Positions 36,701 through 44,723 of a stretch of 48,470 bases of DNA are shown piece after piece. The position numbers and the translations under genes were made by a program. The stretch lies in contig NZ_PVLV01000074.1 of assembly GCF_002982015.1 (NCBI RefSeq), forward strand, positions 1 to 48,470, read 5' to 3'. Position 1 is the first letter of the stretch; each line of letters starts with the position of its first letter. This DNA is from Streptomyces solincola (GTDB taxonomy: Bacteria > Actinomycetota > Actinomycetes > Streptomycetales > Streptomycetaceae). The notes under the pieces were generated by a model, which was given only the letters and a program-made list of their open reading frames with translations, did no database searches and was not told the DNA's origin.

Positions 36701-39700
36701 GGTCGGTGGACGAGATGACGTTGTCCGAGGCGTCGTACTCCATGGTGGTCCGGCCGCCGTCGGGGTCGACGCTCGCGGTCTGGCGGCCGCGTCCGTCGTA
36801 CTCGAAGGTGGTGACCGCCCCGCCCGGCGCCGTGATCTTCACGACGTTGTCCAGGTGGTCGTACTCGTACTCGGTGTCCCGCCACGTGGTGCGCGCGTCG
36901 TTGGTGTACTCGCGCAGACGGGTGGTGCGGCCCTCGGCGTCCTCGAAGGTCGCGGTGACCGTGTCGCCCTTGGGCGGGATGGTGGTGGAGACGTCGCCGT
37001 CGATCTCCGTGGTGGTGCGCAGCTTCTCGACGCCGCGGTGGTAGGTCACCTCGGCGATCGGCTCGCCCATGCCGTTGTAGGTGGTGCGGTTCTGCGAGGG
37101 GACCTCGTTGTCACCGACCGTCAGCAGTTGGGGCGCGGGCTCCTTGTCGTTGAAGTAGCCGTCGTTGGACTTGGAGGTCCGGCCGGCGGAGTCGTAGAAG
37201 GTGTCGTTGACGATCCGCCCGGCGCCGGCGACGGCCTCGTCCTGGGTCTGCCGCTCGCGCAGCAGGCCGTCCATGATCTCGTAGGAGACGGCGTACTCGC
37301 CGTTGTCCTTGAGCGTCCTGGTGGTGACGACGGTGGGGCCGTCGCGCCGGATGGCGTAGTCGTACGTGGCGTTCGGCGTCTGCGTCGCCGGGTCGCGGTC
37401 GATCTCCCATACCTTCAGCAGCCGGCCCAGGGGGTCGTACTGCATGGTCGCCTTCTTGCCGTTGGCGTCCGTCTCGACCAGCGGCATGCCGCGCACGTCG
37501 TCGAAGTCGGTCGTCTCGGTGTGGCCCAGCGGGTCGGTGGTGACCGTCTTGACCGGGCGGGCGATGGTGGCCGGCGTGTTGACGACCGTGGTCTTGCGGT
37601 TCTCGGCGTCGTAGGTGGCGGTCTCGCGGCCGTGGATGTCGTACTCGGTCCGGTCGATCGTCGTGTAGCCGGTGCCCTCGGCGTTGCGCTCCTGGACCTC
37701 GGTCGGCAGGCCCTTGGTGGGCGCGGCGCCGAAGGCCAGTCCGTCGTAGAGGGTGCGGGTGTCCTCGACGACCTCGCCGCCACTGGTGCCGCAGGCGCCC
37801 AGGGTGGTCAGCTCGCGCGACTCCAGCTCCAGGATGTGCGCCCCGGTGTTGCGGGCGTAGCTGGTGGTGGAGCACATCCGCTTGCCGCCGGGCGTGGTCT
37901 CGTCCACCTGGGTGGGCAGGCCGTGGGAGTCGTACGTGGTGACCTCCTTGGCGGTGCGCCAGGTGTCGCCCTTGACCCGCTCGCGGGTGGTGACGGTCTC
38001 CGGCCGGGTCATCCACGCCTCCAGCGGCGTGGTGCCGGTACGGGCGCGGGACGCGGTCTTCACCGCCCAGGCGGTGGTGAGCACCGAGGAGTCGACGGCG
38101 CCGCCGTCGGACTCGTAGGTGATCTGCTCGCGCAACTGGCCCTGGTAGTGGCCGAGGTCGGGGACGGAGCCGCCCTGGGAGTCCTCGACGGCGGCGGTGC
38201 GGGTGCCGCTGGGCAGCTTGTCGCCGTGCATGCCGCGGAAGTAGCGGTGCTCGGTGAGCTGCTTGACGTCCGAACCAGTGCCGAGGCGGGTCTTGACCCG
38301 CTCGTAGCCGCGGTACTGGGACCAGGTGCGGTGCTTGTTCTCGGTGAACTCGCTCTCGTCGTACGCCCAGGCGGCGCCGCCGACGAACTCGTAGGAGGTG
38401 ACCTTGGGCGTGCTGCCCGCGACCAGGTCCTCCTCACTGACCTGGGTGACCACGTACTTGTGGAACCAGTCCTGGACCGGCTTCAGCGCGCCCTTGGGAG
38501 TCCAGTACTGCGGGTAGCAGCGCATGGAGTTGGACTCGGGCGAGGCCGGCATCCGCCGGGTCGGCAGCAGGGTGCAGTCGCGCGGCGAGTAGGTGATGCC
38601 GATCCGGCCGCCGGTCTCGGTGTCGATGGCGTGGATGCGCTGCCGGGAGAACGGGGGCAGGCCCTCGATGCCGTCGACGCGGTTGTCGAGCTGCTGGCCG
38701 AGGAAGGAGACCTTCGGCATGTCGGCGGTGCCGCCGGCGCCATGGCCGGTGCGGGTGATGGAGTCCAGCCACAGGGCGGGCGAGGTGCCGTCGCCGGTGG
38801 CGGGGAAGTTGTTCTCCAGCGCCCAGGAGTCGACGTTCTTCAGCGCGGAGCCGACGAGGACCTGGGTGCTGATCTTCGTCAGCCGCTTGGTGGACCAGAA
38901 GGTCGGACCGTACTTGTCGGTGCACTTCTCGCCCGACAGGCACTGCTGGTCCAGCGGGACGTCCGGCCAGTGCTTGGCGTTGGCCGCGGTCCGCTTGGAC
39001 TCGGCGCAGTCGAACGAGGTGCCCGGCACGCAGCGTTCGGCGACGGTGAACGAGACGCGTCCGGCGGGCAGGCCGGTGAACAGGGCACTCGCGCGCTGGC
39101 CGTAGTCGATGCGGGCCAGGTCGGCGGAGCGGGTGTACGCGATCTGCTGGTCGGCCTTCATGTTCTGGCCGTAGTAGTTGGTGTGCTTGTTCCACCACAG
39201 CGTCATCGCGTCGCCCAGCGGGTCCACGACGTAGTCCAGGTTCCAGCGGTAGGCCTGGGCGCAGTCGGAGTCCATGAACGCGGTGGCGTGGCAGGGCTCA
39301 CCGGGGTGGTTGCCGAACACCGGGACGGTGAGGGCGGAGTTGGTCACCTGGGTGGTGGCGCCCGGCAGCTTGTTGAGGCCGAAGTGGTACTTCACGCCGT
39401 CGGTGCCGGTGATGACCCAGTACTCGCCGTCCTTGGCGCCGTTGGCGGCGCCGGTCTTGCGCTCGACGCGGGTGCCGTCGTCGTCGGCGGGGCGCCAGGT
39501 GTTGCCGGTCTCGTCGGCGTCGTCGCGGACCAGTTCGCTGGTGTTGCCGCCGAGCGACATCACGACCTGGTCGGAGCCCCAGCACAGGTCGCCGTTGTCG
39601 GCGGTGTTGTTGGGCGCCTTGCCGTCGACCTTGCCCTTGTCGTCGGAGCAGGAGCGGTACTTGCGCTCGATGAAGCCCGGCTCGTAGTCCCAGCCCTCGG

Positions 39701-40754
39701 CGATCCAGGAGGACTGGCCGTTGGTGGAGGCGGTGCGGCCGTCCACGGCCTGCGAGGAGTACGAGAGCTCGATCTCGGGCTGCGGGCCGCCGGGGACCTC
39801 GGGCGACTCGACCGGGTAGGTCCAGGAGAACCCGCCGGAGGAGGAGCCGGCCATCCAGGAGCCGGACGGGGAGAGCGAGGTGGCGCCGTGGTTGCCGCCG
39901 GGGCCGGCGGAGTCCGCGGTCGCGGCCAGCACCATCGCGCCGCCGGAGGCGGCACGGGCCGCCTTGCCGGGAGCGGTGGTGGCCTTGCCGGTCAGGTCGA
40001 CGGTGGCGTGCACCGTACCGGCCTCGGCGTCGTTGCCGCCGGTCAGCTCGGTGCGGGTGCGGCACTGGGCCTTGTCCGGGGTGGTCAGCGCACAGGCGGG
40101 AAGCTGGACCAGGCGGAGCCGCGAGCCCCAGTCGCCGCCGTAGCTGTCCTTGAACGCGGAGTAGTCCAGAGCGAGTTCGACCCGGCCGGTGGCGGCGGCG
40201 GAGGTCGCGGTCTTCGCCGGGGCGGCGGTGAACAGCACGCCTTCGACGCCGGCCTTGCGGGCGGCCGCGGTGTCCTTGAACTCGACGCGGGCGGCCGAGC
40301 CCTTGGCGGCCGGGGCCGTGTGCGCCCCCGCGGCGGCACGGGCGCCGGACTTCGCGGAGGTCTGGGCGGCCGGGGCCGGACGCAGGGTCACCGGGGCCTT
40401 GGCCAGTCCGGCGCCCTCGGTGGCGGCGCCCAGCGACGGCTGGGCGGCGAGGCCCTTGCGCGCGGCCGGGGCGCCGGCGCCGGCGACCTGGACGGTGAAG
40501 CCTCCGGTGGGCCGCTTGTCGGCGGCCGGTGACCAGGGCTTGGCCGCGTCGTTGCGGGCAGCGGCCCGCTTGGTGGTGTGGTTGCGGCCGTCGACCGACC
40601 GTTCCCGCTCGATATCGCTCAGTCTGGTGCGGAGTCCGGCGGCGGCCGCCGGATCGTCCGGCACGAAGCCTATGAGTAGCGCCATGAAGACGACCATTGA
40701 CACCGATCTGTGCCAATGGCCCAAATAGCGCAACTGGCTAGCCAGTTGCTGCAC
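33720..40754 (-). CDS. RHS-repeat polymorphic toxin with Hint domain and C-terminal deaminase-fold toxin
   Basis: This 2344-residue export-targeted protein has an N-terminal hydrophobic segment (about 17-40), an SpvB/RHS-type shell (GFSWTYPVESPEVPGG near 310), many YD/RHS repeats (about 1000-1790, e.g. YDAENRKTT, YDPLGRLLK), and the RHS core end (YDPATGRFISVDP near 1838). A Lys/Arg/Ala helix tract follows (about 1880-2025), then a Hint autoprocessing domain (CPTPNSFVPGTQVLMADG near 2065 to TSVLVHNT near 2211). The last ~130 residues have the zinc-deaminase motifs His2259-Thr-Glu2261 and PPC2304SRC2307, so the toxin probably deaminates nucleic-acid bases. GTG 40754 has GGAGG 5 bases upstream. 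The terminus overlaps the immunity gene. Confidence 0.9.
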   Translation of the reverse strand: MQQLASQLRYLGHWHRSVSMVVFMALLIGFVPDDPAAAAGLRTRLSDIERERSVDGRNHTTKRAAARNDAAKPWSPAADKRPTGGFTVQVAGAGAPAARKGLAAQPSLGAATEGAGLAKAPVTLRPAPAAQTSAKSGARAAAGAHTAPAAKGSAARVEFKDTAAARKAGVEGVLFTAAPAKTATSAAATGRVELALDYSAFKDSYGGDWGSRLRLVQLPACALTTPDKAQCRTRTELTGGNDAEAGTVHATVDLTGKATTAPGKAARAASGGAMVLAATADSAGPGGNHGATSLSPSGSWMAGSSSGGFSWTYPVESPEVPGGPQPEIELSYSSQAVDGRTASTNGQSSWIAEGWDYEPGFIERKYRSCSDDKGKVDGKAPNNTADNGDLCWGSDQVVMSLGGNTSELVRDDADETGNTWRPADDDGTRVERKTGAANGAKDGEYWVITGTDGVKYHFGLNKLPGATTQVTNSALTVPVFGNHPGEPCHATAFMDSDCAQAYRWNLDYVVDPLGDAMTLWWNKHTNYYGQNMKADQQIAYTRSADLARIDYGQRASALFTGLPAGRVSFTVAERCVPGTSFDCAESKRTAANAKHWPDVPLDQQCLSGEKCTDKYGPTFWSTKRLTKISTQVLVGSALKNVDSWALENNFPATGDGTSPALWLDSITRTGHGAGGTADMPKVSFLGQQLDNRVDGIEGLPPFSRQRIHAIDTETGGRIGITYSPRDCTLLPTRRMPASPESNSMRCYPQYWTPKGALKPVQDWFHKYVVTQVSEEDLVAGSTPKVTSYEFVGGAAWAYDESEFTENKHRTWSQYRGYERVKTRLGTGSDVKQLTEHRYFRGMHGDKLPSGTRTAAVEDSQGGSVPDLGHYQGQLREQITYESDGGAVDSSVLTTAWAVKTASRARTGTTPLEAWMTRPETVTTRERVKGDTWRTAKEVTTYDSHGLPTQVDETTPGGKRMCSTTSYARNTGAHILELESRELTTLGACGTSGGEVVEDTRTLYDGLAFGAAPTKGLPTEVQERNAEGTGYTTIDRTEYDIHGRETATYDAENRKTTVVNTPATIARPVKTVTTDPLGHTETTDFDDVRGMPLVETDANGKKATMQYDPLGRLLKVWEIDRDPATQTPNATYDYAIRRDGPTVVTTRTLKDNGEYAVSYEIMDGLLRERQTQDEAVAGAGRIVNDTFYDSAGRTSKSNDGYFNDKEPAPQLLTVGDNEVPSQNRTTYNGMGEPIAEVTYHRGVEKLRTTTEIDGDVSTTIPPKGDTVTATFEDAEGRTTRLREYTNDARTTWRDTEYEYDHLDNVVKITAPGGAVTTFEYDGRGRQTASVDPDGGRTTMEYDASDNVISSTDPRGNKLVTTYDNGGRPTSLREGSATGPKRLEWTYDTLGKGLPTASIRYDNGREYRDEITEYDNAYRVKKSKTVIPAEETGLAGTYAYSYTYTPTGNIAVAQLPGLGGLTTEPVIFRYNSDDLPISIGGATMYLNDVQYSAFGEILRTDAGTLNKKVYGSYIYDEFTRRLTNATFDRSITPGRISETRYGYDDAGNVTKITDAPGAAAPDSGKTDTQCFVYDKLRQMTSAWTAKTEDCSAGPSKDTVGGPDAYWQSFEFDAAGNRTKLTEHDTTGDTSKNVTRTYTYGKPGVGGPNALAEVKSTGPAGERLNTFAYDKAGNTTTRQHGGTTQTLEWDVEGQMRKVSWPVEGGGTQSTSYLYGSDGGRLIRTGADGSKTLYLGEAELTVSADLTSVKAQRFYAHPDGSTTVRSTGGGRELMLADHHGSSHTVVDMASANLAVTRRKMMPFGEQRGAQPSDWPGDRGFVGGTRDADTGLTRLGARDYDPATGRFISVDPMVDYSNPATINPYAYSNNAPATFSDPSGEFFPILIGIAARIAIQAAIRAAARRAAIIAARKAAQAAARRAAALARKRAIEAAKRAAAKAKREAARKAAAAKRAAAKRAAQRAAAKRAAARRAAAQARAKAARAAARRAAAKRAAARKAAARPKPRPKPRAQPKPRPKPSQARKPAQRGGSSKAREEAKSEAKDQASEAVQDQVSQSLSGGNGSCPTPNSFVPGTQVLMADGSKKPIEKVKVGDKVIATDPKTGKSTIQTATATIIGEGRKHLVKVTMAVGHGERKGQESTVTATQGHPFWVPALGKWVDAGQLEVGQWLRTSGGTLVQIRAVQRWTAQATAHNLTVTDAHTYYVAAGRTSVLVHNTGGNGHMCDISVTGADGQSKVNVTLESGDMTPQEDSLGYPNNTAFTHTEHRFSRMAGASTGPKVSLPNDPFFGKYPLSRGDVVRMQGQLPPCSRCRGAMNRMVRELGVSVTYVWDGVKGAGTWVASGGRRRR
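34680..35110. repeat. low-complexity Ala/Lys/Arg-coding tract in the RHS gene
   Basis: About 140 codons alternate short KAA, RAA and AAKR-type words, followed by PKPRPKPR and QARKPAQR words, giving a histone H1-like basic, alanine-rich segment. At DNA level this appears as degenerate GCCGCGCGCTTGGCC-type repeats. It lies between the RHS core and the Hint domain. Confidence 0.9.
40730..40749. promoter_or_regulatory. 20-bp perfect palindrome at the RHS start
   Basis: GCAACTGGCTAGCCAGTTGC is a perfect palindrome covering codons 2-8 of the RHS gene. In mRNA it would form a hairpin just inside the coding start; in DNA it could be an operator. It contains the rare CTAG tetramer. Confidence 0.6.
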
Positions 40755-40796
40755 AGGTCCCTCCCCTGATCTTTGCAGCGTGCATGAAACGTGATG

Positions 40797-40825
40797 ACAT
40801 TAGTCGGCTCGGGGAGGGTCAGCAA
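40797..40825 (-). promoter_or_regulatory. candidate RHS promoter
   Basis: On the minus strand TTGCTG (40825-40820) and TAATGT (40802-40797) are separated by 17 bases, a good vegetative-type promoter, with a start point near 40790 and a leader of about 36 bases holding the GGAGG SD. The divergent gap 40755-40971 is AT-rich for this genome. On the plus strand TACTGT (40897-40902) is a weaker -10 for the FG-GAP gene. Confidence 0.6.
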
Positions 40826-40971
40826 GCAAAGTTTGCGGCCCTAAACAACCCGTCAAGCGGTCAGGAACAGGCAAACATCGCGCAAAAGTGACCATGTACT
40901 GTTCCGCCGAGCCCGTGCCACCTCCGTGGCGGCTCACCAGCACTCACAGAGGATTTGGGGGACTTTCAGCT

Positions 40972-43900
40972 ATGTCAGCCCGTACACGAGGGCGAAGAGC
41001 GAGACTCACCGCGTGCGGTGTGGTCGCCGCCGTCCTGGTCGGCGGCGTCCTGGGGACGGCGCCGCTCGCCATGGCCGCCCCGGTGACCACGGACCAGTCG
41101 GCCGCCGATGCCCCAGTCGAGCCGAAGGCCGCGCCCGGCTCGGAGGTCAGCGCCCTGGAGCAGGCGGCCGAGACCGGGGAGCCGGTCGAGGTTGCCGAGG
41201 CCCGCAGCGAGACCAGCGAGACCTACGCCCTGCCCAACGGCAACCTGCGCACCACCCAGCACAGCATGCCCTTCCGGGTGAAGCGCGAGGGCGTCTGGAC
41301 GCCCGTCGACACCGACCTGGCCGCGGTGAACGGCCGGATCGCCCCCAAGGCGGCCGCCGGTGACGTGACCTTCTCCGCCGGTGGCACCACGCCGCTGGTG
41401 ACGCTCACCGACCAGGGCCGCACCCTGTCGCTGAGCTGGCCGAAGCCGCTGCCGCAGCCGGTGCTCGCCGGCGCCACCGCGACCTACCGCGAGGTGCTGC
41501 CGGGCGTCGACCTGGCGGTCGCCGCCGGTGTGGACGGCTTCAGCCAGGCCCTCATCGTCAAGACCCCCGAGGCCGCCGCCAACCCGGAGCTGGCGACCGT
41601 CGACTTCGGGCTGAAGACCGACGGACTCACCGTCACCGAAGATCCGGCGACCGGTTCCCTGCGCGCCCTCAACCCGGTCGGCCAGAGCGTGTTCGCCACC
41701 TCCACCGCCCGGATGTGGGACTCCTCCGGCCAGGAGCCCGCGCCTACCGTCCAGACGGGCAGGGCGGCCGCCAAGCCGCAGGCCCGTACCGCGAAGTCCG
41801 CGTCTCCGGTCGCCGCCTCCACCGCGACCTCCTCGGACCTCGCCCCGGGCGCCAACAGCGCGACCGTGGACGTCACCGTCTCGCCCGGCAAGCTCAGCCT
41901 CAAGCCCGACCAGGAGCTGCTGACGGCCCCCGACACCACGTACCCGGTCTACATCGACCCGCGGATGACCGGCGCCCGCCAGGCGTGGACCATCGCCTAC
42001 AAGCCGCACCCCAACGACAGCTACTGGAACGGCACCGGCTGGAGCGGCGGCACCACCGGCGAGGCGCGGGTCGGCTACGAGTCCTCCAGCGGCGGCACCG
42101 CCCGCTCCTTCTTCCGCGTCGACTCCAAGTTCCTGGCCGGCGTGAAGGTGGTCGACGCGCAGTTCCAGATCACCGAGACGCACTCGTGGTCCTGCACCGC
42201 CAAGCCGGTCGAGCTGTACCTGACCGGCGGCATCAGCTCGGCCACCACCTGGAACAAGCAGCCGAGCTGGTCCACCCGCCAGGACAGCAAGCCCTACGCG
42301 CACGGCAACGAGGCGTTCGGCTGCCCCGACAAGGCCGTGGACTTCGAGGCGAATGACGCCGCCAAGAAGGCCGCCGCCGGCAAGTGGAGCACCATCACCT
42401 TCGGCCTGCGCGCCCCGCAGAGCGCGGAGGACGGCAAGGACGAGTACAGCTGGAAGAAGTTCAAGCCGGACGCCAAGCTGATCGTCGAGTTCAACCGCGT
42501 GGGCAAGGCGCCCTGGGCGCTGGACACCAGCCCCAGCACCAAGACCGCTGCCAACGACTGCGGCAACGGCTCCACCTACGTCACGGTCGGCAACACCGAC
42601 GTGAGGCTTCAGGCGCAGGTCTGGGACCCCGACGGCGGCAAGGTCAAGGTCCAGTTCCATCTGTGGGCCACCGGCAAGCACGACGTCTCGCCGGGCATCA
42701 TCCTCGACCAGAAGGTGGAGAGGACCGTCTCGGCGACGGACTCCAAGGGCGTGCTGGCCTGGGTCGACGTCCCCAAGGCGCTCCTGGACAAGCACAAGGG
42801 CGTCAGCGGCGGGCAGTTCTCCTGGAAGGCGCAGGTGGAGGACCCCCTCGACGCCAACTTCGCGTCCGACTGGACGCCGACCTCCGGCGCGCCCGGATGC
42901 CGCTTCGGCTTCGACCCCTCCGCACCGGCCCACCAGCCGACGGTCGTCTCTAAGAACAACCGGTACCCGGAGAACACCGACGGGGCCCTGGCGCGCACCG
43001 ACGAGGTCTTCGTGCTCGACTCCGCCGATCCGGACGTCGTCGAGTACAAGTGGGACCTCGACCGGACGCCGCCGAGCAAGTCCGTTCCCGCAGCGGGCAA
43101 GGGCGGCCCGGCCGAGATCACGGCGCAGCCGCTGACCCCCGGCCCGCACACGCTGTATGTACAGGCCTTCGACGCCGGCAAGAACGCCAGCCCGGTCCGC
43201 GCCTACCGTTTCACCGCCACCAGCACCGGCATCGTCGACAAGCCCGGTGACGTGAACGGCGACGGGCAACCGGATCTGCTCACCGTCGACGGCACGTCGG
43301 CGTTGAGGCTGTACAGCGGGACCGGTTCCGGCGCGGTCGCCACGGGCGTGCCTCTCGGCTCGAAGCCGGACTGGAGCGGCGCGCTGCTCACCCACCGCGG
43401 GACCATGAACGAGGACCCCTACGAGGACCTGGTCGCCCGCAAGTCCGACGGCAAGTTGTGGCTCTACCCCAACGACGGCCTCGGTGAGTTCACCGACGCC
43501 ACCAAGCAGGAGATGTACGTCTTTCCTGACAACGAGACCGGGGAGTCGATCGACCCGGCCGCCATCAGGCAGATCGTCTCGGTCGGTGACATCACTGCGG
43601 ACGTCGAGGAGAACCACCAGTCGGACTTCGTGGCGGTCATCGGCGACCGGCTCTGGTTCCTGCCCGGATTCGCCAACGGCGCCGTCTACTCGGGCTACCC
43701 GATCGGCACCTCCGGCTGGACCAACATGCACCTGGCCTCGCCCGGCGACCTGGACGGCGACGGCAACGTCGACCTCATCGCCCGCAACGCCGCCAACGGC
43801 GAGGTGTGGGTGTACAAGGGCCGCTCCAACGGCGACGCGGACGGCGACGGCGTCCCGGACGGCGGCACCGACCCGTCCTCGCTGGGCGCCGGGTCGAGCC

Positions 43901-44112
43901 GGGTCGCCTACGCCACCGGCTGGACCCCGGCGGTCCGCCCGCTGATCACGGCGGGCGGCGACTCGGACGGCGACGGGATCTCCGACATGTGGACGACCAC
44001 CGCGAACACCTCGGCGGGGCTGGAGTTCCTGCCCGGCCGCCGCACCGGTCTGATCGGCGCGCCGAAGGTCGTCGGCACGGGCGGCTGGCAGCCGTTCAAG
44101 GCGATCTCCTGA
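40972..44112 (+). CDS. secreted DNRLRE/FG-GAP repeat protein divergent from the RHS toxin
   Basis: The 1046-residue protein has a signal peptide (about 1-38, ending APLAMAAP), a segment common in Streptomyces RHS-associated proteins (ETYALPNGNLRT near 85), a DNRLRE-like domain (about 320-510, with TYPVYIDPRMTG and SATTWNKQPSW), an Ig-like stretch, and C-terminal VCBS/FG-GAP beta-propeller repeats with calcium-type loops DVNGDGQPD, DLDGDGNVD and DSDGDGISD (about 760-1040). It resembles the shell part of toxin proteins without a toxin and may help to present or dock the RHS protein. GGGGGA lies 9 bases before ATG 40972. Confidence 0.85.
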   Translation: MSARTRGRRARLTACGVVAAVLVGGVLGTAPLAMAAPVTTDQSAADAPVEPKAAPGSEVSALEQAAETGEPVEVAEARSETSETYALPNGNLRTTQHSMPFRVKREGVWTPVDTDLAAVNGRIAPKAAAGDVTFSAGGTTPLVTLTDQGRTLSLSWPKPLPQPVLAGATATYREVLPGVDLAVAAGVDGFSQALIVKTPEAAANPELATVDFGLKTDGLTVTEDPATGSLRALNPVGQSVFATSTARMWDSSGQEPAPTVQTGRAAAKPQARTAKSASPVAASTATSSDLAPGANSATVDVTVSPGKLSLKPDQELLTAPDTTYPVYIDPRMTGARQAWTIAYKPHPNDSYWNGTGWSGGTTGEARVGYESSSGGTARSFFRVDSKFLAGVKVVDAQFQITETHSWSCTAKPVELYLTGGISSATTWNKQPSWSTRQDSKPYAHGNEAFGCPDKAVDFEANDAAKKAAAGKWSTITFGLRAPQSAEDGKDEYSWKKFKPDAKLIVEFNRVGKAPWALDTSPSTKTAANDCGNGSTYVTVGNTDVRLQAQVWDPDGGKVKVQFHLWATGKHDVSPGIILDQKVERTVSATDSKGVLAWVDVPKALLDKHKGVSGGQFSWKAQVEDPLDANFASDWTPTSGAPGCRFGFDPSAPAHQPTVVSKNNRYPENTDGALARTDEVFVLDSADPDVVEYKWDLDRTPPSKSVPAAGKGGPAEITAQPLTPGPHTLYVQAFDAGKNASPVRAYRFTATSTGIVDKPGDVNGDGQPDLLTVDGTSALRLYSGTGSGAVATGVPLGSKPDWSGALLTHRGTMNEDPYEDLVARKSDGKLWLYPNDGLGEFTDATKQEMYVFPDNETGESIDPAAIRQIVSVGDITADVEENHQSDFVAVIGDRLWFLPGFANGAVYSGYPIGTSGWTNMHLASPGDLDGDGNVDLIARNAANGEVWVYKGRSNGDADGDGVPDGGTDPSSLGAGSSRVAYATGWTPAVRPLITAGGDSDGDGISDMWTTTANTSAGLEFLPGRRTGLIGAPKVVGTGGWQPFKAIS

Positions 44113-44127
44113 CGCCTCGGCGATGAC

Positions 44128-44170
44128 AGGGGCCCGGCCCCGCGAGCACCTCTCGCGGGACCGGGCCCTT
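44128..44170. terminator. long hairpin after the FG-GAP gene
   Basis: Arms 44128-44146 and 44152-44170 pair over 19 positions with one G/A mismatch, around a 5-base loop (AGGGGCCCGG... against ...CCGGGCCCTT). It starts 15 bases after the stop, lies between convergent genes and probably serves both. Confidence 0.82.
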
Positions 44171-44196
44171 CGCGTACGGCCGCCGGGGCCGTGCGG

Positions 44197-44394
44197 CTAC
44201 TCCGCCAGCTCGTCGCCCTCCTGCGCCCGGGCCCCCGGGACGCGGATGACGACCACGCCGCTGCCCAGGTCTATCGGACCGCGCCCCGGGTCGGCGTCCC
44301 CCACCCCCTCCAGGGTCATCTCCTGGCGGCGCTTCTCCTCTTCGGTGTGCCGCCGCCCGGGGGCGAACAGCTCGTTCAGTGCGCTCCCGAACAT
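44197..44394 (-). CDS. DUF6191-type small conserved protein
   Basis: This 65-residue charged protein has the pattern MFGSALNELFAPGRRHTEEE followed by DPGRGPIDLGSGVVVIR, which I recognise as the short DUF6191 family found across Streptomyces; no function is known. GAGGGAG 6 bases before the ATG supports the start. It is 30 bases downstream of the DUF6104 gene on the same strand and probably transcribed with it. Confidence 0.8.
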   Translation of the reverse strand: MFGSALNELFAPGRRHTEEEKRRQEMTLEGVGDADPGRGPIDLGSGVVVIRVPGARAQEGDELAE

Positions 44395-44424
44395 GGGATC
44401 TCCCTCGGTGGCGGCGGTGGCCGC

Positions 44425-44607
44425 CTACTCGTCGTCGTCCTCGTCGTCCAGCCGGGCGAGCCAGGTGGCGAGGCGCTCGACCGGGACCTCGAAGTCGGGG
44501 TTCAGGTCGACGAAGGTACGGAGCTGCTCGGCGAGCCACTCGAAGGTGACCTCCTCCTCGCCGCGCCGCTTCTCCAGCTCTTCGATGCCGCGGTCCGTGA
44601 AGTACAT
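44425..44607 (-). CDS. DUF6104-type small conserved protein
   Basis: A 60-residue acidic protein beginning MYFTDRGIEELEKRRGEEEV and ending LARLDDEDDDE, a nearly invariant Streptomyces protein (DUF6104) of unknown function. The ATG lies 6 bases after TAGGCT with no SD, so the transcript is probably leaderless. Confidence 0.88.
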   Translation of the reverse strand: MYFTDRGIEELEKRRGEEEVTFEWLAEQLRTFVDLNPDFEVPVERLATWLARLDDEDDDE

Positions 44608-44613
44608 GCGTAC

Positions 44614-44619
44614 AGCCTA
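44614..44619 (-). promoter_or_regulatory. candidate -10 element, leaderless start of the DUF6104 gene
   Basis: On the minus strand TAGGCT is followed by 6 bases and the ATG at 44607. No SD is present. Confidence 0.45.
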
Positions 44620-44648
44620 TCGAGCACGCGGGAAAGCCCTCGGCTCTC

Positions 44649-44697
44649 TTGACGCACCCGATCCGCGATATATCGTATTCAGCAGAGAACGCGATAT
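44649..44697 (+). promoter_or_regulatory. promoter with PadR-type operator upstream of the DUF4097-padR operon
   Basis: TTGACG (44649-44654) and TATCGT (44671-44676), 16 bases apart, form a likely promoter. The perfect palindrome CGATATATCG (44666-44675) overlaps the -10, and a matching CGATAT half (44692-44697) lies 16 bases downstream of its ATATCG half. PadR proteins bind ATAT-rich inverted repeats of this kind, so autoregulation by the downstream padR gene is likely. The patch is strikingly AT-rich for this chromosome. Confidence 0.7.
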
Positions 44698-44723
44698 GTT
44701 GCGTGTCGAGCCGAGGAGGCGCC

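Noticed and set aside
35430..40532. 1700-codon open frame on the plus strand, antisense to the RHS gene
   Set aside because: Gly/Val/Ala-rich composition expected from antisense reading of high-GC codons; no domains, while the minus-strand frame is full of recognisable motifs.
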